NCBI GenBank assembly: GCA_946479005.1
Contig: CAMLEM010000082.1
Location: 1-7,293, forward strand
DNA from: an uncultured Chitinophagaceae bacterium
GTDB taxonomy: Bacteria; Bacteroidota; Bacteroidia; Chitinophagales; Chitinophagaceae
DNA length: 7,293 bases
Direction: 5' to 3'
Shown here: positions 1 to 5,731 of the stretch, in pieces
Layout of the letters: each line of letters starts with the position of its first letter
How positions within the stretch are numbered: position 1 is the first letter of the stretch
Notes under the pieces: model-generated
Told to the model about the DNA's origin: nothing
Databases searched by the model: none
The model's input: the letters and a program-made list of their open reading frames with translations, nothing else
Position numbers and translations under genes: made by a program

Positions 1-227
1 AGACAAAGACCCTTCTCAGGGAAAAAAGAGAAGATGTGGAAAAACTGGCAAACGCTTTGCTTGAAAGGGAAGTATTATTCCAGAGTGATGTAGAAGCGCT
101 GATCGGTAAGCGCCCGTTCGGCGACAAGAAAACCCTGGATGAAGAGCCTATCGTAGGGGAGAGCGGAGAGATCTCGGCAGGTGTACCACCTTATGATAGC
201 GATGTAACGAATAAATCCCTTCCATGA
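1..227 (+). CDS. ftsH: ATP-dependent zinc metalloprotease FtsH, C-terminal end (partial)
   Basis: Only the last 74 codons are present; the gene enters from the left edge, open in frame from position 3, and stops with TGA at 225-227. The visible part contains the helical C-terminal motif of the FtsH M41 protease domain: REKREDVEKLANALLEREVL followed by an aspartate, glutamate and GKRPF. This is the usual segment just before the variable cytoplasmic tail. The last 35 or so residues are acidic and polar and look disordered, as is normal for this tail. The AAA+ ATPase domain and the HEXXH site would lie upstream, outside the window. FtsH is a membrane-anchored hexameric protease that degrades misfolded membrane proteins and short-lived regulators. 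Its stop overlaps the next gene's start (ATGA, 224-227), which suggests translational coupling. The GTG at 36 is an internal valine codon, not a start. The family call rests on recognising the C-terminal signature by eye. Confidence 0.88.
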   Translation, partial: TKTLLREKREDVEKLANALLEREVLFQSDVEALIGKRPFGDKKTLDEEPIVGESGEISAGVPPYDSDVTNKSLP

Positions 228-859
228 ATATCTCTCCTTCGAAAGAGAACATTCTGAAAAAAATACGCAAGGCGTTGAGTCATTCAACGCCTTTGCCTTT
301 TCCCCAAAGCGAGGGTAACCAGCCGGTCTATCCTTCGTTGCCACAGGAACCCGAGGTGGAGTTCGCGGAACAATTCACAAAGCTCCAGGGGAAATTCATC
401 TATTGCATCAATCGGCAGGAATTCGCTTTTCAACTGGCGAGCCTCGTGCGGAAGCAGGACTGGCAGAAATTATATTGCGTGGAGGAAGCTGTACTTTCCG
501 GCGTTTCGGAACAGGTGAAGGAACTGCTCACTACGGCGGATCTCGCCGGATGCGATGCGGCCATTACCGGCTGTGAATACCTGGTGGCACGAACAGGGAG
601 CATCGTGATGAGCGCGGCGCAGGAAAGCGGGAGGACAACAAGCGTATATGCCCCCATTCACATTTGTGTCGCATTCACCCGGCAGGTAGTGCCTGATATG
701 AAAGATGCGCTGATCGCTGCGAAGCAGAAATATGGGAATGATCTTCCTTCTCTTCTAACATTCGCCACCGGGCCCAGCCGTACAGCAGATATAGAAAAAA
801 CGCTCGTAGTGGGTGTACACGGCCCCCGGGAGGTATATGTTTTCCTGATCGAGAATTAA
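224..859 (+). CDS. lutC: LutC/YkgG-type LUD domain protein
   Basis: This 211-residue protein belongs to the LUD (lactate utilisation) domain family, close to LutC, which normally works with LutA and LutB to oxidise L-lactate. Its length suits LutC-type proteins of about 200-240 residues. The family signatures are visible: residues 111-131 contain DAAITGCEYLVARTGSIVMS, and residues 182-208 contain TGPSRTADIEKTLVVGVHGP followed by REVYVFL. The N-terminal 45 residues are a basic helix followed by a proline-rich linker. There is no signal peptide or transmembrane segment, so it should be cytoplasmic. The ATG lies inside the ftsH stop codon region (ATGA), which fixes the start and implies co-expression with ftsH. 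No lutA or lutB is in view, so lactate utilisation is not demonstrated; the protein may act alone or with partners elsewhere. The family is clear, the exact role is not. Confidence 0.83.
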   Translation: MNISPSKENILKKIRKALSHSTPLPFPQSEGNQPVYPSLPQEPEVEFAEQFTKLQGKFIYCINRQEFAFQLASLVRKQDWQKLYCVEEAVLSGVSEQVKELLTTADLAGCDAAITGCEYLVARTGSIVMSAAQESGRTTSVYAPIHICVAFTRQVVPDMKDALIAAKQKYGNDLPSLLTFATGPSRTADIEKTLVVGVHGPREVYVFLIEN

Positions 860-867
860 GACGCCTG

Positions 868-897
868 TTGCAGGCTGAGAGGGGATAACTATCTTTA
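868..897 (+). promoter_or_regulatory. Putative Bacteroidota promoter for the 902 operon
   Basis: The box TATCTTTA at 890-897 differs from the Bacteroidota -7 consensus TAnnTTTG at only the last base. A TTG at 868-870 lies 19 nt upstream, the spacing expected for the -33 element. The ATG of the following gene comes 4 nt after the box, so the transcript would have almost no 5' leader. The TTG forms the loop of a small inverted repeat, GCCTG-TTG-CAGGC (863-875). Confidence 0.5.
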
Positions 898-901
898 CCA
901 T

Positions 902-1333
902 ATGGGCCATTCCGGAGTCTACCATTTGTTTGTTTATGGATCCCTGCGCAGTGGATTCAAGAATCCCGTTTATGAATACATCAGCCGGTTTTTCCAGCTT
1001 ATTGGGGAAGCCAGGGTGCGGGGACTCTTATATGATATGGGCACTTACCCTGCCGCCATTCCCGGTACCGGAGAACATTTCATTGTTGGTGAGCTGTATG
1101 AGGCCAGGAACCCCGCGGAATTTTCCTGGGCCATCGGCCAGCTCGACGATTATGAGGGCGTGGGCGCCGAGGCCGACGAAGTGCAGCTTTACCGGAGGGA
1201 ACTGGCCGAATGTTATATCAATGGTGGGATGATCCAGGCCTGGGTGTATTGGTTTAATGGGGATGTAACGGGAAAGCCAACCATTGCTTCCGGTGATGTA
1301 TTGGATTACCTGAAACAAAATATGAATCAATGA
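902..1333 (+). CDS. Gamma-glutamylcyclotransferase-like (GGCT/AIG2/YtfP) protein
   Basis: This 143-residue cytoplasmic protein has the GGCT fold. The substrate-binding signature YGSLR is at residues 12-16, right after the first strand (HLFV). The motif LDDYEGV at residues 81-87 matches the LDxxEG motif of human GGCT, so E85 is the likely catalytic glutamate. GELYEA (63-68) and YRREL further on also suit the family. Members act on gamma-glutamyl peptides or gamma-glutamylamines and release 5-oxoproline, but the substrate of small bacterial YtfP-like proteins is largely unknown. The gene opens a compact unit: its TGA overlaps the ATG of the lipoprotein gene (ATGA, 1330-1333). The ATG at 902 is chosen because YGSLR then starts about 11 residues in, as usual, and a promoter-like box ends 4 nt upstream. 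The fold assignment is firm and the substrate is open. Confidence 0.85.
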   Translation: MGHSGVYHLFVYGSLRSGFKNPVYEYISRFFQLIGEARVRGLLYDMGTYPAAIPGTGEHFIVGELYEARNPAEFSWAIGQLDDYEGVGAEADEVQLYRRELAECYINGGMIQAWVYWFNGDVTGKPTIASGDVLDYLKQNMNQ

Positions 1334-1872
1334 GACCTGTAAGACTGCCTTTCCTTTATTTGCTCATCGCCGTTGTGCTCAGCTCCTGTGAGTTTGAATG
1401 TTCAGTTGGAAAAAACCAGAAAGAGCCCGAAGGAAAAGCCCGGGTAGAGAATGATGCGCGGATCTACAATGAGATCAAGATCACCAGCTATAAGGCCAAT
1501 CTTAAGCGCGCTTACCTGCAATTCGAAGACGGCAGCCGGGTTCCTGATGACAATTTTGTGGACTTCACCCAGCCTGTAAATCTGATCCTCGATTTTGATG
1601 GAGGATGGTCTGCGGATGCGGGCAAGGTATTTCTAGGGGCTTCCGAAAAGATCATCGACGAACGCGGCCGGGTTTTACTGGATGCGCCTGATCTATTTGA
1701 GAAATACACAACCGACGGCATTTCCGAAACGGATGCGAAGCGGGTCAGTATAAAAGCTACCATCAGGATCCGGGAGAATACACCCCCTACCTCTTTTTCC
1801 GTCCAGTTCAGAGTTTGGGACAAGGCAGGAGATGCTTATGTGGAGGGAAGCTATATGCTGTTCTCGAAATAA
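1330..1872 (+). CDS. Predicted lipoprotein of unknown function
   Basis: I do not recognise this 180-residue protein. It begins with a short basic stretch (MRPVR), a hydrophobic core (residues 7-17) and a lipobox LSSC ending at C20, so it should be exported by Sec, lipidated on C20 and anchored in the envelope. A second cysteine follows at C24 (CEFEC). Residues 25-45 are charged and linker-like. The rest alternates polar and hydrophobic residues with aromatic and glycine positions (for example VNLILDFDGGW and FSVQFRVWD), suggesting a compact beta-rich, possibly immunoglobulin-like domain. No catalytic motif is apparent. It overlaps the preceding gene by 4 nt (ATGA) and lies 6 nt before lpxH, so it is almost certainly co-transcribed with a lipid A biosynthesis gene. 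That context and the lipobox hint at an envelope role, but the function is unknown. Confidence 0.82.
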   Translation: MRPVRLPFLYLLIAVVLSSCEFECSVGKNQKEPEGKARVENDARIYNEIKITSYKANLKRAYLQFEDGSRVPDDNFVDFTQPVNLILDFDGGWSADAGKVFLGASEKIIDERGRVLLDAPDLFEKYTTDGISETDAKRVSIKATIRIRENTPPTSFSVQFRVWDKAGDAYVEGSYMLFSK

Positions 1873-1878
1873 AACGGA

Positions 1879-2646
1879 ATGTCGAAAAAGATCTATTTCA
1901 TCTCCGATTTTCATTTAGGGATTCCCGACCGGGAGAAAAGCCTGGAAAGAGAAAAGCTGATAGTGCGGTTCCTGGAGGAGATCCGCGGGCAGGCTGAGGA
2001 GATCTTCATTCTCGGCGACATCTTCGATTTTTGGTATGAATACCGGAAAGTAGTCCCCAAAGGCCATACCCGCCTGCTTGGAAAACTGGCGGAGCTCACC
2101 GATACCGGTATCCCCCTCCATTTTTTTGTAGGTAATCACGATATGTGGATGAAGGATTATTTCCAGTCAGAGCTGAACATCCCTGTTTATTTTCATCCGC
2201 AGGAGTTGGAAAGACAAGGAAAGAAACTGATGATAGGCCACGGCGACGGTCTCGGTCCGGGTGACCACGGTTACAAGCGGCTGAAAAAACTTTTTCGTAA
2301 TCCCGTGAGCAAGTTCCTCTTCGGTGTTTTTCCGCCGGTGATGGGGATGGGACTGGCCAACTACCTGAGCCGGCGGAGCCGGGCAGCAACGATGAATGAG
2401 CAGGTTTTCCTTGGTGAGGAAAAAGAGTGGCTAATCATTCATTGCAAAGAGGTATTAAAGCAAAAAAACATTGATTTTTTTGTCTTTGGCCATAGACATC
2501 TTCCCATTGATCATCGTCTATCCGAAGGCAGCCGGTATATCAACCTGGGCGACTGGATCCATTATTTTACCTATGCAGTGCTAGAAAATGGAGAAATGAC
2601 GCTGCGTTCATACACCGGGCAGGAGGAGAAGATCATCCGGAAATGA
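1879..2646 (+). CDS. lpxH: UDP-2,3-diacylglucosamine diphosphatase (LpxH-type)
   Basis: This 255-residue calcineurin-like metallophosphoesterase should hydrolyse UDP-2,3-diacylglucosamine to lipid X and UMP, the fourth step of lipid A synthesis, at the inner face of the cytoplasmic membrane. All the expected motifs are visible in order: DFHLG (D10, H12), GDIFDFW (D47), GNHD (N86, H87), GHGD (H121) and GHRHLP (H205, H207). These match the di-metal ligands of E. coli LpxH. Residues 131-172, between GHGD and GHRH, form a basic and hydrophobic insert where LpxH enzymes carry the helical cap that binds the acyl chains. Length is slightly above the 240 residues of E. coli LpxH. There is no Shine-Dalgarno sequence before the ATG. 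The stop overlaps the next ATG (ATGA, 2643-2646). A related Bacteroidota phosphoesterase of different specificity cannot be excluded, but LpxH is the best reading. Confidence 0.85.
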   Translation: MSKKIYFISDFHLGIPDREKSLEREKLIVRFLEEIRGQAEEIFILGDIFDFWYEYRKVVPKGHTRLLGKLAELTDTGIPLHFFVGNHDMWMKDYFQSELNIPVYFHPQELERQGKKLMIGHGDGLGPGDHGYKRLKKLFRNPVSKFLFGVFPPVMGMGLANYLSRRSRAATMNEQVFLGEEKEWLIIHCKEVLKQKNIDFFVFGHRHLPIDHRLSEGSRYINLGDWIHYFTYAVLENGEMTLRSYTGQEEKIIRK

Positions 2647-3467
2647 AAAAGCTATGCACGATAATATTCCTGGCCCTGGCAGTAAATTTTGCCTTCGGGC
2701 AAACCGATACGGTATTTCGCGAAGTGAAGATGCTGGTGGGTGATTATGTATCCATCGCTGTGGATAACCTGGATAATATTTACACGGTGAACAGCCGGAA
2801 CCAGCTTAAGAAATTTGATGCGAATGGTGATTCGGTCGCGGTTTATAATGATGTCAGGCAGTTCGGTAAAGCCACTCTCGTCGATGTTTCTAACCCGCTC
2901 AAGATCCTGCTTTACTATCGGGATTTCGCCACTATTGTTGAGCTGGACCGGTTTCTCAACCCGGTGAACGTGATAGATCTGCGAAAGCTGAATATTTTCC
3001 AGGCAAGGACGATCGGGCAGTCGTACGATAATATGGTTTGGGTGTATGACGAGCTGGAGCATAAGCTGAAAAAAGTGAATACGCAGGGGAAACTCATACA
3101 GGAGACGGCGGATCTCCGGCTGGTGCTGGGCAAAGCCATCTCGCCCGTCCGGATCTTCGACGAGAACAAATACGTGTATGTGTATGACCGGCAGCACGGG
3201 GCCTATGTTTTCGATTATTTTGGTACGCTTCGCAATAATATCCTGCTGCAGGAATGGGATAATTTTTCCGTGGCGGGCAAGTTCATCTTTGGCTCAAGGA
3301 ATGATACCATTTTCCGTTACGAGATTCGCACCTTCCGCGTGGATGAATGGAAAATGCCCGAAGCCATCCTGGGAAGCGAGGCCTTCCGATTCACTTCCTC
3401 CAAACTCTACGCATTGAGGAGAGATCCGGGGGGAACCGCCTCCATTTTTATCTATTCGATGCTTTAG
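2643..3467 (+). CDS. Secreted beta-propeller-like protein of unknown function
   Basis: This 274-residue protein has a clear signal peptide: MKK, a hydrophobic core (residues 5-16) and a likely cleavage site AFG-Q after residue 19. The mature part is made of short repeating units of the form strand, DxxxNIY(T/V), strand, KKFDxxG. Examples are SIAVDNLDNIYTVNSRNQLK near residues 37-56 and YVYVYDRQHGAYVFDYFGTL near 177-196. This pattern is typical of NHL- or six-bladed-type beta-propellers, although the exact blade count cannot be settled by eye. No enzymatic motif or lipobox is present, so the product is probably periplasmic or secreted. It is the last gene of the 902-3467 unit and overlaps lpxH by 4 nt. 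It may bind a ligand or protein in the envelope; I do not recognise a named family. Confidence 0.8.
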   Translation: MKKLCTIIFLALAVNFAFGQTDTVFREVKMLVGDYVSIAVDNLDNIYTVNSRNQLKKFDANGDSVAVYNDVRQFGKATLVDVSNPLKILLYYRDFATIVELDRFLNPVNVIDLRKLNIFQARTIGQSYDNMVWVYDELEHKLKKVNTQGKLIQETADLRLVLGKAISPVRIFDENKYVYVYDRQHGAYVFDYFGTLRNNILLQEWDNFSVAGKFIFGSRNDTIFRYEIRTFRVDEWKMPEAILGSEAFRFTSSKLYALRRDPGGTASIFIYSML

Positions 3468-3493
3468 GCCTTAGCGGGAATTTGATATTTTTA
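3463..3493 (+). promoter_or_regulatory. Putative promoter for the mechanosensitive channel gene
   Basis: TATTTTTA at 3486-3493 matches TAnnTTTG except for the last base. A TTTA at 3463-3466, 19 nt upstream, could serve as a degenerate -33 element. The ATG at 3501 follows after 7 nt. The AT-rich stretch stands out against the GC-richer coding DNA on both sides. Confidence 0.4.
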
Positions 3494-3500
3494 CCCATCA

Positions 3501-4565
3501 ATGAATGAGATACTCGACCGGGTCTGGCTTGAGAATTCCGTTAGGACCTATCTCTGGGTCATAGGAACGATCATATTTGTTCTCCTTTTAAAAAGGATTA
3601 TTTCCAAATACCTCGCGGGCCTGATGTTCCGCGTGGTACACCGATTCTGGAAAGGGGTGGATAGGAGATCCTTTATCAACCTGCTGGTGCAGCCCCTGGG
3701 GCTGTTCCTAGTGATCCTGGTCACCATCATCGCCCTTCACAAGCTGAAATTCCCTGCGGATCTCGATGTGGACATTTACAAGTTCACGGTAAAAGAGGTA
3801 TTTCACGCGGTAGCTACCGCGGTGTTAATCGTCGCGTTCATCTGGTTGTTATTGCGCATCATCGATTTTATCGCCTCGATTCTCGAAGTGAAGGCCAACC
3901 TGACCCCTGACCAATCCGATAACCAGCTCATTGTTTTCTTCCGGGATTTCTTCAAGGTGATCTTCTCCATCATCGGGGTTATAATGATCCTCAAGTACGT
4001 TTTTGGAGTGAACGTAGGGAGCCTGATCACCGGGTTGAGTATCGTGGGTGCGGCCATTGCACTTGCATTAAGGGAGAGCCTGGAGAACCTGATCGCTTCC
4101 TTTATCATTTTCTTCGACAAGCCTTTCACCACCGGCGACCAGGTGAAGGTTCAGAATATCACAGGCACGGTTGAGAAGATCGGGCTGCGGAGCACCCGGA
4201 TACGTTCGGATGCGAAAACCTTTGTAAGCGTTCCCAACAAACAGATGGTGGATAGCGTACTGGACAATCTTTCCCTGAGAACCCAGCGAAAGAATGAGAT
4301 CAGGCTGGAAGTTGACCTCCTGACCCCCTCGGGGAAACTCGGATCCCTGGTGGAGGACCTCCGAAAACTGATCTCCCGGGAGGAGATGGAAGAGAGCAGT
4401 GTTTACCTGACGGAAATCCAGGCGCACGCTTACCTGATTGTGGCAGATTATTTCACAGCGCCCATAACAATGACGGAGTTTAACAACCTTAAACAGGAGA
4501 TCAACCTCAAAATACTTGACCTGATGGAAACCGGGGGGATAAAGCTGGTCGGTCCCCGGAGATGA
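3501..4565 (+). CDS. MscS-family mechanosensitive ion channel
   Basis: This 354-residue inner-membrane protein should open under membrane tension and release small solutes after an osmotic downshock. Predicted membrane segments are at about residues 14-36, 60-80, 98-126 and 150-168. They are followed by the pore-lining helix at 172-204, which has the Gly/Ala pattern SLITGLSIVGAAIALALRES and then LENLIASF, the MscS signature. The beta domain follows: FFDKPFTTGDQV (204-215), TGTVEKIGLRSTRIR (221-235) and VSVPNKQMVDSVLDNLS (242-258). The C-terminal alpha/beta domain ends at GPRR. The protein is longer than E. coli MscS (286 residues) because of one or two extra N-terminal helices, which is common in the family. 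There is no signal peptide. Its TGA overlaps an upstream in-frame ATG of the next reading frame, but that gene probably starts later, at 4619. Confidence 0.92.
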   Translation: MNEILDRVWLENSVRTYLWVIGTIIFVLLLKRIISKYLAGLMFRVVHRFWKGVDRRSFINLLVQPLGLFLVILVTIIALHKLKFPADLDVDIYKFTVKEVFHAVATAVLIVAFIWLLLRIIDFIASILEVKANLTPDQSDNQLIVFFRDFFKVIFSIIGVIMILKYVFGVNVGSLITGLSIVGAAIALALRESLENLIASFIIFFDKPFTTGDQVKVQNITGTVEKIGLRSTRIRSDAKTFVSVPNKQMVDSVLDNLSLRTQRKNEIRLEVDLLTPSGKLGSLVEDLRKLISREEMEESSVYLTEIQAHAYLIVADYFTAPITMTEFNNLKQEINLKILDLMETGGIKLVGPRR

Positions 4566-4604
4566 TGAGGTACAACTTTAACAGGATCTTCATCGTCTGC
4601 CGTT

Positions 4605-4612
4605 TACATTTG
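4605..4612 (+). promoter_or_regulatory. Perfect Bacteroidota -7 box before the thioredoxin-like gene
   Basis: TACATTTG is an exact match to TAnnTTTG. It lies 6 nt before the ATG at 4619, in the 53-nt gap after the channel gene. The -33 region is weak: the nearest TTT-containing tract is TTTA at 4577-4580, 24 nt upstream. The box falls inside the in-frame extension that would be translated if the ATG at 4562 were the start, which argues against that start. Confidence 0.5.
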
Positions 4613-4618
4613 CTGTTT

Positions 4619-5128
4619 ATGAAAAAGATCTTACTTGCCGTCCTGGTCGGTTTTTGTCTTACGCCTGCCTTTTCGCAGGGATTCGAGGTCATCAACGAAG
4701 GGAGCCAGCATATCCTCAAAGGTTTCATCTCGCGTGACCAGCTCGAAAAAGATACCAGTTACAAATGGTATGCTTCCAACAAGTCGGGCTATACACCCAA
4801 TGCAGAGGCCCTGGCGGCGCTTTCAGGAAATAAGGATTCCATCCAGCTGATCGTTTTTATGGGAACCTGGTGCGGTGATTCTCATTTCATTATCCCGAAG
4901 TTTTATTCACTCACAGATGCGGCCGGGTTTTCACAGGACAGGATCACTCTGTTCGGGGTTGACCGCAGGAAAAAAACAATCAGCCACCTCACCGAAGCGC
5001 TGAATGTAAAGAACGTGCCTACCATTATTGTGATGAAAAACGGGAGGGAGCTGGGGCGCGTGGTCGAATATGGCAAATACGGGATGTGGGATAAGGAGCT
5101 GGGAGAGATCATCCGTTCCGGTAACTAA
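4619..5128 (+). CDS. Exported thioredoxin-fold protein with CxxS active site
   Basis: From the ATG at 4619 the protein has 169 residues. It starts with a textbook signal peptide: MKK, a hydrophobic core LLAVLVGFCL and likely cleavage AFS-Q after residue 19. An in-frame ATG at 4562 would add 19 residues, hide the signal peptide and run through the TACATTTG promoter box, so 4619 is preferred. The thioredoxin fold is shown by the strand LIVFMGTW, then the active-site motif WCGDS (84-88), and by the cis-proline loop VPTIIVM (P134). The second cysteine of the usual CxxC is a serine here, so a full dithiol oxidation/reduction cycle is not possible with this site alone; monothiol or disulfide-isomerase chemistry, or simple binding, are options. 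It should act in the periplasm or envelope. The gene converges on the MerR gene, with the two stop codons overlapping by 4 nt. Confidence 0.83.
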   Translation: MKKILLAVLVGFCLTPAFSQGFEVINEGSQHILKGFISRDQLEKDTSYKWYASNKSGYTPNAEALAALSGNKDSIQLIVFMGTWCGDSHFIIPKFYSLTDAAGFSQDRITLFGVDRRKKTISHLTEALNVKNVPTIIVMKNGRELGRVVEYGKYGMWDKELGEIIRSGN

Positions 5129-5661
5129 AGGCCTGCTTTTAACTCCATCAAAAAACCTTTGATCTTCTCCAGGGAGTGGATCATTGCATATTTCTCTTCG
5201 GCACGTTTGTTCTTCTTCAGGTAATCGCGTGCGCCTTCAATGGTGAATTTCCGGCGTCGCAGCAGGTCGTATATCAGTACGAGGTTCTTGATGTCCACCG
5301 GGCGGAAATAGCGATCTCCTTTCCGATTCTTGCGTGGTTGAAGGATGTCGAATTCGGTTTCCCAATAGCGAATGAGCGACTGGTTCTCATTGAACATTCC
5401 GGCCACCTCACCAATGGAATAATATTGTTTTTGAAAAAGGATCTCATCGTCAGGAACATTCAGCGGCCCGTAAGATAAAGGGTCTTCCTTTAGGGAGCGC
5501 CTGCCACGTTTTGAAGAAGCCTTGCCTGCAGCAACCAGGTTCGGCTTTACAGGAACCGGCGACGGTTCTTCCACCTGGGGGACCATCGCGGGCTCATCGG
5601 GTATCCTGATCTCTCCCACTTCTGAAAACTCAAAAGTGATCTGCTTCAATGGTTTTGCCAT
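5125..5661 (-). CDS. MerR-family transcriptional regulator
   Basis: This 178-residue cytoplasmic protein carries a MerR-type winged-helix DNA-binding domain at about residues 78-150. The helix-turn-helix begins YYSIGEVAGMF and continues through LIRYWETEF. The wing (QPRKNRKGDRYFRPVDI) and the LRRRKFTIEGARDYLKK helix follow. The first 75 residues are an unusual, probably disordered extension rich in proline and then basic residues (SSKRGRRSLK). After residue 150 only a short dimerisation helix remains, with no effector domain and no metal-binding cysteines, so the signal sensed is unknown. MerR proteins of this shape are commonly found beside M23 peptidase and alaS in Bacteroidota; I rely on memory for that synteny. 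A promoter box lies 4 nt before the start, consistent with transcription separate from the M23 gene 70 nt upstream. The target genes are unknown. Confidence 0.87.
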   Translation of the reverse strand: MAKPLKQITFEFSEVGEIRIPDEPAMVPQVEEPSPVPVKPNLVAAGKASSKRGRRSLKEDPLSYGPLNVPDDEILFQKQYYSIGEVAGMFNENQSLIRYWETEFDILQPRKNRKGDRYFRPVDIKNLVLIYDLLRRRKFTIEGARDYLKKNKRAEEKYAMIHSLEKIKGFLMELKAGL

Positions 5662-5665
5662 ACCA

Positions 5666-5696
5666 TAAAGTTACCGTTACTTATTGGCAGGGAAAA
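5666..5696 (-). promoter_or_regulatory. Putative promoter for the MerR gene
   Basis: Read on the minus strand, TAACTTTA (5673-5666) matches TAnnTTTG except for the last base. A TTTT tract at 5696-5693, 19 nt upstream, is a degenerate -33 element. The ATG (5661-5659) follows after 4 nt, the same spacing seen before the gene at 902. This suggests a nearly leaderless transcript. Confidence 0.42.
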
Positions 5697-5731
5697 CGGT
5701 TAATGTGCATTGTGGAAAAATCACCGGGAAC

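Noticed and set aside
863..875. GCCTG-TTG-CAGGC hairpin as a terminator for ftsH-lutC
   Set aside because: The stem is only 5 bp, the loop is 3 nt and no T-run follows. The TTG also fits the -33 element of the next promoter.
2652..3197. Minus-strand frame of 181 codons
   Set aside because: It is a shadow of the propeller-like gene on the plus strand; the plus-strand frame has a signal peptide and repeats, the minus one has no family features.
4068..4427. Minus-strand frame of 119 codons inside the channel gene
   Set aside because: The plus strand encodes the conserved MscS pore and beta domain here; the antisense frame shows nothing recognisable.
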